Source of the DNA: Streptomyces minutiscleroticus
Lineage (GTDB): Bacteria > Actinomycetota > Actinomycetes > Streptomycetales > Streptomycetaceae
Reading direction: 5' to 3'
NCBI RefSeq assembly: GCF_014650875.1
Contig: NZ_BMVU01000052.1
Span: 1-46,869 of the forward strand
DNA length: 46,869 nt
Every line of letters starts with the position of its first letter. Position 1 is the stretch's first letter. The notes under the pieces were generated by a model. It searched no databases, was not told the origin of the DNA, and saw only the letters and a list, made by a program, of their open reading frames with translations. The position numbers were made by a program, and so were the translations under genes. This document shows positions 26,220 to 35,251 of the stretch, one piece after another.

Positions 26220-29156
26220 GTGGGGGATGAGCGGTCGATCGTCGAGTTGATGCGGTCGATGGGCCTGCCCGACGAGGCCATCACGCGGGTGTCGCAGCTC
26301 TGGGGGAAGTCGGCTGCGCGTAACGATGGGCGGACCCACCTTCTGCTGGGGCATCTGCTGGATACGGCCGCTGTGGCTGGGCTGATGTGGGACAGGTACG
26401 TGTCGGCCGCGTTCCGGCGGCGGCTGGACGAGATCAGCGGTGGCCGGGGGCGGTTGTGGTTCATGTGGTTATGCGGCATCCACGACTGCGGGAAGGCGTG
26501 CCCGGCGTTCCAGGCCATGGATGCGACCGAGGCCGAACCGGTGCTGGCGGCGGGGCTGACGTGGGGGCGGCTGCCGACGGATCGGCGGAATCGGTGGCGT
26601 CATGATGTGGCCGGTGCCGTACTGCTGATGCCTCGGTTGATCGCCGAGTGGGGTGACGAGGAGGCTGCCGGGTGGGTGTGGCCGTTGGTCGCCGGGCACC
26701 ATGGGACATTCCCGTCGGCCGCTGCTCTCAGGCCGCCGCGGGGGGCTCAGGGGCGGGGTGCCGCTTGGGAGGAGGCTCAGCGGGCGGTCGTGGATGTCTT
26801 CACACGTTCCGTCGGCTTCGAGGGCCTGGCGGAGGCGCGGCCGGTGGGCTCCCTGCGCAAGGCAGAGCAGCTGGCATTGTCGGGCTTGATCGTGATGGCC
26901 GACTGGATCGCCAGCGACAGCAGCCAGTTTCCCGGGCTGGCGGACGCCGACCTGATCTCCTTCGCCGGGGCGCGGCGCCGTGCGGAGGCGGCCTGGGAGC
27001 GGCTGGGCCTGCGCGGCGGCTGGCGGGACCTTCCGCTGCCGGAGAATCCGCTGGATCCGCTGACCGATCGGCTGGACGTGCAGCCGCGGGCGTCGCAGCG
27101 GGAGCTGGTGGAGCGGGCGTGGTCGATGCCGGCGCCGGGGTTACTGGTGTCCGAGGCCCCGATGGGTGAGGGGAAGACGAAGGCGGCGCTTGCGGCCGCC
27201 GAGGTTTTGGCGGCGAGGTTCGGTCTCGACGGGGTGTTCGTGGCGATGCCGACCCAAGCGACGAGCGACCCGATGTACGAGCAGGTGCTGCAGTGGGTGC
27301 GCACCTTCGACCCGGAGCTCGAGTCGCAGGTCGCGCTCCTGCACGGCCGGCGACGGTTCAACGCCTGGTGGCGGGCCATCTGGGACGGGAAGCAGCGCCC
27401 GGACGGTGACGGGTGCGGATGTGAGGAAGAGGGTCGCCATAGCGCCGGGGACATGGCCGGTGACGACTTCGGCGCGATCGATGAGGACGCTGATTACGGC
27501 ATGGCGTCCGCCCAGCCTTCGACAGACCGGGCCGCCGGCCCCGGACCGGACGGTCCGGCGTATTGGTTTCTGGGTGACAAGCGCGGCCTGCTCACTGCGT
27601 TCGCGGTTGGCACGGTCGACCACCTGCTGCATGCGGCGACCCGCACCCGGCACGTCATGCTCCGGTTCGCCGGGCTGGCCGGGAAGGTCGTTGTCGTGGA
27701 CGAGGTGCACGCTGCGGACGTCTACATGCGGCAGTTCCTCGTCGAGGCGTTGCGCTGGCTGGGGCAGGCGGGGGTTCCTGTAGTGCTGCTGTCGGCGACT
27801 TTGCCGCCTGCTCAGCGGCAGCAGTGCGTCGACGCCTACCTGTCCGGCGTACTCGGCAGGGCGGATGTGCACCAGCCCGTTCCGGAGCCGGCTGGATATC
27901 CGTGCGTCACGGTGGCCTACGGTGTCGGCGGCCGGGCGGTCGCCGAGACGTCCCGGGAGGCGGTAGCGCCCTGGCGGGAGTCGGCGCCCGTGCGGCTGGC
28001 GTGGCTGGCCGATACGGATCCTGCGGGGGCGCGGGTCGCCGCGGCTGTGCGGGATGCCGTCGCCGGTGGAGGTGTCGCCTTGGTGGTGGTCAATCAGGTC
28101 GACCGGGCTCAGGCGATCTACCGCGATCTGCGGGACAAAGGGTTCGACGGTGTCTTGCGCCTCCTGCATGCACGGCTGTGCGCCGCTCACCGTGCGGATC
28201 GGACGGCGGAGTGTCTGCGTCTGATGGGGCCGCGGGCCGCCGAGAACCGGCCGGAGCGCATGGTGGTGATCGCTACTCAGCTCGCCGAGCAGTCCTTCGA
28301 TGTGGACGCCGACGTGCTGATCACCGACCTGGCGCCCACCGATCTTCTCCTGCAGCGCATCGGCCGGCTGCACCGCCACGATGGCACCCGCCGCGTGGCT
28401 GCGCATCGAGTGCCCCGGGTGCTGGTCACTGGTGTGGCGCCCGGCAGGGACGAGACGCCTCGATTTTTGCGTGCCTCGGAGCGGATCTACGGCACGTGGT
28501 CGCTGCTGCGGGCGGCGGCTCTGGTCACGGAGGCCGCGGGAGCGCTGACAGCCGTGGACGCGAGCGAGCCGGCAGCATCGGGATGGAGGATCCCCTCCGA
28601 CGTGCCGGCTCTGGTGGCGCGGGCCTACGGCAGTTCCGAGATCTGCCCGGCAGGCTGGAACGAGGCCGGTGCATGGGAGCAGTGGCAGGCGAAGGAGCAG
28701 CAGCGGGAGAAGAACGCCGAGGAGTATCTGCTGTGTCGTCGGCGGGAGTGGTCCTTTCCGACCCTGGAAGGACTTCATTACGCCGGCAGCCGGGCTGCCT
28801 CGGAGGAGCAACTCGATGCCGTGGTCCGCGACGGCGATCCTTCCGTCGAAGTGGTCGTCGTCCGGCGGGCTGCTGATGGCTACCGGGCGCTGGACGGGAC
28901 CTGGCTTGGAGTGCACGGCGAGGTGGACGACGACGAGGTGACCGACCGGCTGGTGGGCGGCACCGTCCGCCTTCCCCCGCGTCTGACGGATGCCGCCCAA
29001 GCTGGGCTGAGTCCGCTTCCGGGATGGGCGGGTCGGCCCTGGCTTCGGTACCGCTTGGCGCTCGTGCTGGAGGAGGACGGCACGAGGCTGCTGGGTGCGG
29101 ACCGGGTGTCGTACCACGACGTACTCGGCCTGGTCATTAAGCGGGAGACGAGATGA
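26220..29156 (+). CDS. cas3: Cas3, HD nuclease-helicase of type I-E
   Basis: 978 residues. Recruited by Cascade after target recognition; nicks and degrades the displaced DNA strand with ATP-driven 3'-5' unwinding. The HD domain shows HLLDTAAVAG, GIHDCGK (H88-D89), RHDVAGAVLL and VAGHHGTFP. The SF2 helicase has Walker A APMGEGKT (K319), MPTQATSD, DEVH (D494), LLSATLPP (S525), VVIATQLAEQSFDVDADVLI and motif VI QRIGRLHRH (Q712). All key residues look intact. GTG start at 26220 follows GGGGG by five bases. It is separated from the cascade genes by 336 bp, so it may be regulated independently. Confidence 0.96.
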   Translation: MGDERSIVELMRSMGLPDEAITRVSQLWGKSAARNDGRTHLLLGHLLDTAAVAGLMWDRYVSAAFRRRLDEISGGRGRLWFMWLCGIHDCGKACPAFQAMDATEAEPVLAAGLTWGRLPTDRRNRWRHDVAGAVLLMPRLIAEWGDEEAAGWVWPLVAGHHGTFPSAAALRPPRGAQGRGAAWEEAQRAVVDVFTRSVGFEGLAEARPVGSLRKAEQLALSGLIVMADWIASDSSQFPGLADADLISFAGARRRAEAAWERLGLRGGWRDLPLPENPLDPLTDRLDVQPRASQRELVERAWSMPAPGLLVSEAPMGEGKTKAALAAAEVLAARFGLDGVFVAMPTQATSDPMYEQVLQWVRTFDPELESQVALLHGRRRFNAWWRAIWDGKQRPDGDGCGCEEEGRHSAGDMAGDDFGAIDEDADYGMASAQPSTDRAAGPGPDGPAYWFLGDKRGLLTAFAVGTVDHLLHAATRTRHVMLRFAGLAGKVVVVDEVHAADVYMRQFLVEALRWLGQAGVPVVLLSATLPPAQRQQCVDAYLSGVLGRADVHQPVPEPAGYPCVTVAYGVGGRAVAETSREAVAPWRESAPVRLAWLADTDPAGARVAAAVRDAVAGGGVALVVVNQVDRAQAIYRDLRDKGFDGVLRLLHARLCAAHRADRTAECLRLMGPRAAENRPERMVVIATQLAEQSFDVDADVLITDLAPTDLLLQRIGRLHRHDGTRRVAAHRVPRVLVTGVAPGRDETPRFLRASERIYGTWSLLRAAALVTEAAGALTAVDASEPAASGWRIPSDVPALVARAYGSSEICPAGWNEAGAWEQWQAKEQQREKNAEEYLLCRRREWSFPTLEGLHYAGSRAASEEQLDAVVRDGDPSVEVVVVRRAADGYRALDGTWLGVHGEVDDDEVTDRLVGGTVRLPPRLTDAAQAGLSPLPGWAGRPWLRYRLALVLEEDGTRLLGADRVSYHDVLGLVIKRETR

Positions 29157-29492
29157 ATCGGCTGCGGAGCCGGGCCGAGACCGCCTCACCCCGCGATTGC
29201 GGGGACAGCTTCTCGTGCTGACCGAAACACCAAGCGGGAACACCCCCGTCCTCGGGGAGGGCTCCGGCTCCACGAGCCGTGCGCAGAGTACCCGCTCCCC
29301 GCTGGGAACGCTGTGGCTGGTCGGTCGCGCGTCTCCGAGTTCGCCCATTCCGCTTGAAACAACAAGCGTTTCCGTGCCACGCTTCCAGCAGCCGCCTGGA
29401 ACCAACTCCCTGCGAAACAGGCGAAGTTGGCGCCTTCGGCCGACGCGTCCGGGGGAACGCGGGAAGTTCAGTCCATAGAGGGGGGAACCGCC
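29157..29492 (+). promoter_or_regulatory. cas3-cse1 intergenic region with three stem-loops
   Basis: 336 bp without a convincing gene. It contains CCCCGC-GATT-GCGGGG at 29189-29204, a hairpin like the CRISPR repeat stem; CCCC-GTCCTC-GGGG at 29244-29257; and CGCTTG-AAACAA-CAAGCG at 29351-29368, which looks like an operator. The promoter of the cse1-cas2 operon is expected here. The final bases GAGGGGGGAACC form the ribosome-binding site of cse1. Confidence 0.5.
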
Positions 29493-31184
29493 ATGACCGA
29501 CGAGGGAGACCTCGTTCACGGCGTATGGCTCAGTGCCGTCGCCGGTGACGGCATCCAGCAGTCCGTCGGCCTGTTGGAGGCACTGTTAGAGGCGCATACC
29601 ATCCGGCGTCTGGAACTGCCGGTGCACACGATGCTGCCAGCCGTGCTCCGGCAGCTGCTGCTGCCCGTAGTAATCGACGCCCTCGGGGTGCCCCGCACCC
29701 GGCAGGAGTGGGGTGAACGGTTCCACCGCGGCCGTTTCTCGCAGGACGAACAGGACCGCCTCGCCCACTACCTGGGCCCCCGTTACGGAGATCGGTTCCG
29801 CCTGTTCGACGCGGAGCGTCCGTTCGCCCAGGTGCCGGGCCTGGAATCGTTGAACGGGGAGACGAAGACGGCTGCCCAGCTGGTGCCGTCCGTGGCCTCC
29901 GGCAACAACGTGCCCCTGTTCAGCGCGCTCAGCGAGGCCGACGAGCTGCTGCTGTCGCCGGGGGAGGCGGCACTGTGGCTGCTGCACGTGCACTGCTGGG
30001 ACACTGCGTCGATCAAGACCGGTGCTGTGGGAGATCCGCAGGCGAAGAGCGGGAAGACGACCGGCAACCCGACCGGGCCGCTCGGTCAGCTCGGAGTGGT
30101 CGTCCCCACCGGGGAGACGCTGTATGAGACGCTGCTGCTGAACATGCCGATCCTGCCCGACGGGCTGGAGTCGGCAGACCGTCCGCAGTGGGCGTGGGAT
30201 GAGCGCCCCGCCGGCCTGGGCTGCAAGTCGCCGGCCGAGGCCGCTTGGTCCGAGCGCCCGGCGACTGGTCTGCTGGACCTGTTGACTTTCCAGGCCCGCC
30301 GGGTCCGTCTGATCGTCTGCGAGACGCCGCAGGGGCTGCGGGTGCACCGGGCGATCGTGTCGGCCGGTGACCGGTTGGTGCAGACTCCTGAGTTCGAGCC
30401 GCACACGGCGTGGCAGCACACCGCCAAGCCGAAGAAGGGGCAGCCCCATCGGCGGCCGCGTCGGCATGCCTCGGGTCGTGCTGCGTGGCAGGGGCTGGCA
30501 ACGCTTTTGGCGATGACGCTGCCCGTGCAGGGGGATGGCCCCTATACCTCGTTGCTGCTGCGGCAGATCGGAGATCTGCAGGGCGGCGGGGTGCTGTCCG
30601 GGCGGTATCGGCTGGGTGTGGAAACTTCGGGTCTTGAGTACGGCACGCAGTCGGCCGTGGTGGAGAACGCCATCGGTGACGACCTGCCTCTGCCGGTGAA
30701 GGCCTTGCTTGCTCAGGACGACTGGCTGCGGGAGGCCTTGCTGGAGTGCGTGGCGCAAGCCGACCAGGTCGCCCGGGCTCTGGATGGCCTCAACAATGAC
30801 CTGCGGCGTGCCGCTGGCGGTGATCCGCTGCCTCGTGACAAGGGCAGCCGGCCGTCCGCGCAGTTTCTGCATTCCCTCGATGGGACCATGCGCCGCCTGC
30901 TCGCCGGTCTGCGGACCGTTGAGGAGGATGACGAGGAGCTCCTGGAGCGTGCCCAGCTCGCGTGGGAGCAGTGCGTGCAGATTGCCGCCGACCGGGAGGC
31001 CAGCTCCGTGCTCGCGGCGGCCCCGCCGCGAGCCGTGGTGGGCCGGACGGTGAGGAGCGGGGACAAGGAGTTCGTCTACCGCAGCGGCAAGGCCCTCGGC
31101 ATTTTCCGTAGCAGGCTCGCCGATGTCTTGACGCGGGTCGCCGAGGAACGCCGTGTTCAGCGCGAGGAGGCGGCCACGGTATGA
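29493..31184 (+). CDS. casA: Cse1/CasA (Cas8e), large subunit of Cascade
   Basis: 563 residues from ATG 29493 (MTDEGDLVHG), which has GAGGGGGGAA upstream. The longer frame from 29427 lacks such a site. Cse1 recognises the PAM and helps recruit Cas3. Family features: LLEAHTIRRLELPVHTMLPA near the N-terminus, the RFRLFDAERPFAQVPGL segment, GNPTGPLGQLGVVVPTGETL and LLDLLTFQARRVRLIV, with a helical bundle at the C-terminus (about 430-560). First gene of a tight operon; its stop overlaps casB (ATGA). Confidence 0.93.
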   Translation: MTDEGDLVHGVWLSAVAGDGIQQSVGLLEALLEAHTIRRLELPVHTMLPAVLRQLLLPVVIDALGVPRTRQEWGERFHRGRFSQDEQDRLAHYLGPRYGDRFRLFDAERPFAQVPGLESLNGETKTAAQLVPSVASGNNVPLFSALSEADELLLSPGEAALWLLHVHCWDTASIKTGAVGDPQAKSGKTTGNPTGPLGQLGVVVPTGETLYETLLLNMPILPDGLESADRPQWAWDERPAGLGCKSPAEAAWSERPATGLLDLLTFQARRVRLIVCETPQGLRVHRAIVSAGDRLVQTPEFEPHTAWQHTAKPKKGQPHRRPRRHASGRAAWQGLATLLAMTLPVQGDGPYTSLLLRQIGDLQGGGVLSGRYRLGVETSGLEYGTQSAVVENAIGDDLPLPVKALLAQDDWLREALLECVAQADQVARALDGLNNDLRRAAGGDPLPRDKGSRPSAQFLHSLDGTMRRLLAGLRTVEEDDEELLERAQLAWEQCVQIAADREASSVLAAAPPRAVVGRTVRSGDKEFVYRSGKALGIFRSRLADVLTRVAEERRVQREEAATV

Positions 31185-32362
31185 CGACCACCGACAACAC
31201 TCCCGACGTTCGCCCCGTGGCGGGCCGGACCCGGCTGTTCTTCTGGGAGGAGGCGGTCCAGGACTGGCGGTCGGCGCGTAAAGACGGTCGGCGCCCGCAG
31301 TTCTCCGAGTATGTCGCGCGCAGCCTGCGGGCTCTGCGCGAGGGCGTCGGCCGGGAGGCTGCCACTGACCCGTCCACACGGTCCGTGCACCGCGTCCCCC
31401 TGCAGGACGATGGCTCCGGTCGCCTTTCGGACCGCTACGTCGCAGAGCACCACGCGCTCATCCTGTTTGGGCTGCATCAGCACGCCGCGTCCGAGCCCGT
31501 GCACCGGCCGGGTGTCGGCCTGGGCACCGCCTGCCTGCTGCTGCGCCGCAGCGAGGCACTGTCGGAGGCTGCGGTGGAGCGGCGGCTGATCGCGGCTGCG
31601 ACCGCGCAGGACCTTCACGAGCTGGTGCAGCACCTGCAGCGGCTCGTACCGCTGCTGCGGCAGGCGGATATCGGCTTGGACTACACCCGCCTGTTGCGCG
31701 AGCTGACTGCGTGGGACGCAGGAGACCGCAACCGGGTGCTGCGGTCTTGGGGCATGCAGTACACCGATCCCGGCACACCGGCTCCGACAGACGGGGAGGT
31801 TGCCGGTCAGGAGCGGGCGCCGTACTGGGCAACCTTCGACTCCGGTAGTCCCGATGCCGCAGCGGAACTGGCCGCGTTGCGCTCGGGTATCGGCCGTGAG
31901 CCGGGCACGGTCGCTGCGATGTGGCCGTTCTACCGCACCCGGATGGCGTCCGAATGGCGGGACAAGGGCTCCCTCACCCGGGATCTGGCGGCCGAGCACA
32001 TCGTGCTCACTCTTTTCGCCCGTCACCAGCAGACGCATGCCCGTCGGATGCATGTCGCGGGCGACAGCCCAGGCACCGCGGCCGGCCGGCTCGCCCGGAA
32101 GGCTGCCGCGGACAGCGAAGGCAAGGCCGCTACTGCGGCGCTGGAGCGGCGCTTCGGCACTCTGCTCACCTCCGCCGACGCCGACGAACTCGCCATGCAC
32201 CTGCGGTCTTTCGTCCCGCTGCTGAACCGGGCCGGGATCGGACTCGACTACGACCTGCTCCGTACCGCTTTGCGGACCTGGGACGACCCCCGCCGCCCGG
32301 ACGCCGCCGCCGACTTCCGACAGCGATGGGACCGCGACTTCCACATCGCCGTCTCCTCCTGA
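31181..32362 (+). CDS. casB: Cse2/CasB, unusual tandem two-domain form
   Basis: 393 residues, about twice the usual Cse2 length (roughly 160-230). Cse2 is the small Cascade subunit, normally a dimer along the crRNA backbone that steadies the R-loop. Two copies of the same domain are visible: residues about 12-190 and 212-388. Matching segments are AEHHALILFGLHQH / AEHIVLTLFARHQQ, LVQHLQRLVPLLRQADIGLD / LAMHLRSFVPLLNRAGIGLD and YTRLLRELTAWD / YDLLRTALRTWDD. A linker rich in Pro/Thr/Gly/Glu joins them (TDPGTPAPTDGEVAGQ). The halves are clearly diverged, so the fusion is not recent. ATG start overlaps the cse1 stop. The frame is continuous with no sign of a sequencing join. Confidence 0.9.
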   Translation: MTTTDNTPDVRPVAGRTRLFFWEEAVQDWRSARKDGRRPQFSEYVARSLRALREGVGREAATDPSTRSVHRVPLQDDGSGRLSDRYVAEHHALILFGLHQHAASEPVHRPGVGLGTACLLLRRSEALSEAAVERRLIAAATAQDLHELVQHLQRLVPLLRQADIGLDYTRLLRELTAWDAGDRNRVLRSWGMQYTDPGTPAPTDGEVAGQERAPYWATFDSGSPDAAAELAALRSGIGREPGTVAAMWPFYRTRMASEWRDKGSLTRDLAAEHIVLTLFARHQQTHARRMHVAGDSPGTAAGRLARKAAADSEGKAATAALERRFGTLLTSADADELAMHLRSFVPLLNRAGIGLDYDLLRTALRTWDDPRRPDAAADFRQRWDRDFHIAVSS

Positions 32363-32485
32363 CGCCCCCGGGCAAACCCGCCGGCCACAGCATCGGGCTC
32401 CCGGTCCGGCATCCCTGATCACCTCGATCCGTTTTCATCCGCGCCCTCGTCCGAGGCGCCCCCTTTGCCTTCAAGGAGTCATGCC

Positions 32486-33664
32486 ATGAGCCAGCCCGCC
32501 CTTTTCATCGAGGTTCACATCCTGCAGAGCCTGCCGCCGTCCAACGTGAACCGGGACGACTCCGGCACCCCCAAGCAGGCCGTCTACGGCGGTGCCCGCC
32601 GCGCCCGCGTCTCCTCGCAGGCGTGGAAGCGGGCCACCCGCACCGAGTACGCCAAGCACGTGCCGGAAGCCGACCGGGCCACCCGCACCAAGCGGATCGC
32701 CACCCTGCTCGCCCAGCGCCTCGCCCGCCCCGCTACCGAGGGCGGTGCCGACCTCACCGGCGAGCAGGCCGACCGCCTGGCGGCCGCCCTGCTGGAGCCG
32801 CTCGGCATCACCAAGTCCACCAAGAAGGATGACCAGTCCGCCTACCTGCTGTTCTTCGGTAAAAAGCAGCTCGATGCCCTGGTCGGGCTGCTCAACGGCC
32901 GGGCCGCCGAGCTCGTCGCCCTGTCCGACGACGACCTCAAGGTCGAAGTGAAGAAGCTCTCCGTCGTCCAGACGCTGTCCACCGGGCATCCGGCCGAGGT
33001 CGCCCTGTTCGGCCGGATGGTCGCCGACCTGCCCGCGCTGAACGTGGACGCCTCCGTCCAGGTCGCGCACGCCCTGTCCACCCACGCCGTGCGCACCGAG
33101 TTCGACTACTACACCGCGGTCGACGACGAGAACACCGACGACCACGGCGCCGGCATGATCGGCACCATCGAGTTCAACTCCTCCACCCTGTACCGCTACG
33201 CCGTCCTCGGCGTGCACCAGCTGCGTGACAACCTCAGCAACGTCGAGGAGACCCGTAAGACGGCGGTCCGGTTCGTCGACGCGTTCGCCCGGTCCATGCC
33301 GACCGGGCACCAGAACTCCTTCGCCCACCGCACCCTGCCCCACCTGGTGCTGCTGACCGTCCGTGCCGACCAGCCCGTGAACCTGGTCTCCGCCTACGAG
33401 GAGCCCGTCACCGGCGTCACCGGACTGGCCTCGGAATCCGTCGTGCGGCTCGCCGACGAACTCAAGGCGGTCGGCGAGACCTGGGGCGACAAGCCGCTGC
33501 GGACCCTGGCCACCTACACCGCCGAGGGCGACAAGATCACCGAGGTCTTCGGCTCCTCCCTGCCCTTCCCCGCCCTGCTCGACTCCGTCGACACCCTGGT
33601 CGGGCAGTGGCTCGCCGACGGTGAGATCACGTTTGCCGAGACCGCGGAGGCCGGCGCCCGATGA
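32486..33664 (+). CDS. casC: Cas7e/Cse4/CasC, backbone subunit of Cascade
   Basis: 392 residues from ATG 32486, seven bases after AAGGAG. Six copies form the crRNA-binding backbone in Cascade. Typical start IEVHILQSLPPSNVNRDDSG and QAVYGGARRARVSSQAWKRA, followed by ALSTHAVRTEFDYYTAVDDE, IGTIEFNSSTLYRYAVLGVH and SMPTGHQNSFAHRTLPHLVL. Very good match to the family over its length. A 123-bp gap separates it from casB, longer than other gaps here. The stop overlaps casD. Confidence 0.96.
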   Translation: MSQPALFIEVHILQSLPPSNVNRDDSGTPKQAVYGGARRARVSSQAWKRATRTEYAKHVPEADRATRTKRIATLLAQRLARPATEGGADLTGEQADRLAAALLEPLGITKSTKKDDQSAYLLFFGKKQLDALVGLLNGRAAELVALSDDDLKVEVKKLSVVQTLSTGHPAEVALFGRMVADLPALNVDASVQVAHALSTHAVRTEFDYYTAVDDENTDDHGAGMIGTIEFNSSTLYRYAVLGVHQLRDNLSNVEETRKTAVRFVDAFARSMPTGHQNSFAHRTLPHLVLLTVRADQPVNLVSAYEEPVTGVTGLASESVVRLADELKAVGETWGDKPLRTLATYTAEGDKITEVFGSSLPFPALLDSVDTLVGQWLADGEITFAETAEAGAR

Positions 33665-34461
33665 CCGGTACCGACCACGCCGTCCTCGTGCTGCGGCTGG
33701 CCGCACCACTGCAGTCCTGGGGCGGCCCGTCCCGCTACAACCGGCGCGAAACCCGGCCCCAGCCCACCAAATCGGGCGTCCTCGGTCTCCTCGCTGCCGC
33801 CGAGGGCCGCGACCGTGAGGCCTCCCTCACCGACCTGGTCGGCCTGCAACTCGGCGTCCGAGTAGACCAGCCCGGCACCTTGCTACGGGACTACCACACC
33901 TACAGCGACTACCGCGGGCTGCCGCTGCTGTCGGCCAAGACCAACGCCAAGGGACAGCAGACCAGGACCAGCCCGGCCAAGTACACCGGCGTCACCCAGC
34001 GTTTCTACCTTCAAGACGCCGTCTTCCTCGCCGCCCTGCGCGGCCCGAAAACCCTGGTGGCGAGCTTAGAGGAAGCGGTCCGCAATCCCGTTTTCCCGCT
34101 CTCACTCGGCCGTCGCTCCTGCCCGCCCACCGGCCCCGTCAGCCTCGGACTGCGCTCCGACACCCGGCTGGAAGACGCCTTGGGGGAAGTGCCGTGGCAG
34201 GCGGGCAGCCACCGCCGCCGACAGGTCCAGGGCGCCGCCGTGTCCTTGGAGGCCACCGTCGAGGACCCGGCCGGCGACCAGCTCGCCGTCGACGTCCCCG
34301 ACACCTACGACCTCAAGACCGGAACCCGCTTCGCCCGGCGCGCCGTGCGCCACCTCTGGGTCACCGTGCCCACCGGCCGCACCCAGCCGAACCACCCCGC
34401 AACGGACACCGCCCCCGCCGGGCAGTCCGACCACGACCCGTTCGCCCTCCTGGGCTGGTGA
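33661..34461 (+). CDS. casD: Cas5e/CasD, crRNA 5'-handle-binding subunit
   Basis: 266 residues. Starts HAVLVLRLAAPLQSWGGPSR then RRETRPQPTKSGVLGLLAAA, the Cas5 N-terminal RAMP signature that caps the 5' handle of crRNA. Also LLRDYHTYSDYRGLPLLSAK, VTQRFYLQDAVFLAALRG and NPVFPLSLGRRSCPPTGPV, all typical of Cas5e. ATGA overlap with cas7e. The C-terminal tail after residue 230 is Pro/Thr-rich. Confidence 0.95.
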   Translation: MTGTDHAVLVLRLAAPLQSWGGPSRYNRRETRPQPTKSGVLGLLAAAEGRDREASLTDLVGLQLGVRVDQPGTLLRDYHTYSDYRGLPLLSAKTNAKGQQTRTSPAKYTGVTQRFYLQDAVFLAALRGPKTLVASLEEAVRNPVFPLSLGRRSCPPTGPVSLGLRSDTRLEDALGEVPWQAGSHRRRQVQGAAVSLEATVEDPAGDQLAVDVPDTYDLKTGTRFARRAVRHLWVTVPTGRTQPNHPATDTAPAGQSDHDPFALLGW

Positions 34462-34465
34462 CCAC

Positions 34466-35251
34466 ATGCCCTACCTGTCGAAGATCGCCCTCAACCCACG
34501 CCGCCGTGCCGCAGTGGCCCTGCTCTCCAACCCGCACCGCCTGCACGCCGCCATCCTGTCCGGACTGGCCATACAGCCCGTCACCGAACGCGTCCTGTGG
34601 CGCCTGGACAGCAACACCCAGCACCGGGCCGAGGTCCTCGTCCTCACCGAGAGCCGCCCCTCCTGGGCCCATCTCATCGACGACGCAGGCTGGCCCGGAG
34701 CCGACGGCGGCGCCCCACTCATCGCCGACTACACCACCCTCCTGGACCGCCTCGTGCGAGGCCGCGAGTTCGGCTTCCGCCTCACCGCCAACCCCATCCA
34801 GAACGTCTCCCGGCCCACCCGGCCGAGCGAGCAACAGGCCGCCCGCATCAAGGAAGGAGCCGACAACGGCAAGCGGCACCGCGGATTCCGTGTCGCCCAC
34901 CGCACCGCCGCCCAGCAGCTCGAATGGTTCCTCAAAAAGTGCGAACGCCACGGCTTCACCATCCCCGAAGCCACCGCCACACCGCCCGCCCCCGGCTTGC
35001 AAAATGAGGACCAGGATATGTCCGCCGGACCTGCGGTGACCATTGTCAGCCGCGACATCCTCCGCTTCCGCAAGGGGCCTGACGGTCCTCGCGTAACGCT
35101 GTCCACCGCCACCTTCGAAGGACGCCTGCGCGTCACCGACCCCGACGCACTGCGCGCCTGCCTCCTCGGCGGCATCGGCCCCGCCAAGGGCTACGGACAG
35201 GGCCTGCTCACCCTCGCCCCGCTGCGCACCACCGAGACGCACCATGGCTGA
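34466..35251 (+). CDS. casE: Cas6e/CasE, pre-crRNA endonuclease
   Basis: 261 residues. Cuts the repeat hairpin and stays bound to the 3' stem-loop of crRNA. Starts YLSKIALNPRRRAAVALLSN then PHRLHAAILSG; H27 is the likely catalytic His by comparison with known Cse3/Cas6e proteins. The second ferredoxin-like half ends in the Gly-rich loop GGIGPAKGYGQGLLTLAPL, which binds RNA. The start is four bases after the cas5 stop and the stop overlaps the cas1 start by eight bases. It must accept the repeats of arrays 1 and 2, whose stems differ in loop bases. Confidence 0.95.
   Translation: MPYLSKIALNPRRRAAVALLSNPHRLHAAILSGLAIQPVTERVLWRLDSNTQHRAEVLVLTESRPSWAHLIDDAGWPGADGGAPLIADYTTLLDRLVRGREFGFRLTANPIQNVSRPTRPSEQQAARIKEGADNGKRHRGFRVAHRTAAQQLEWFLKKCERHGFTIPEATATPPAPGLQNEDQDMSAGPAVTIVSRDILRFRKGPDGPRVTLSTATFEGRLRVTDPDALRACLLGGIGPAKGYGQGLLTLAPLRTTETHHG

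Noticed and set aside
27141..29519. 792-residue minus-strand open frame opposite cas3
   Set aside because: Antisense to the helicase motifs of Cas3 and without recognisable domains.
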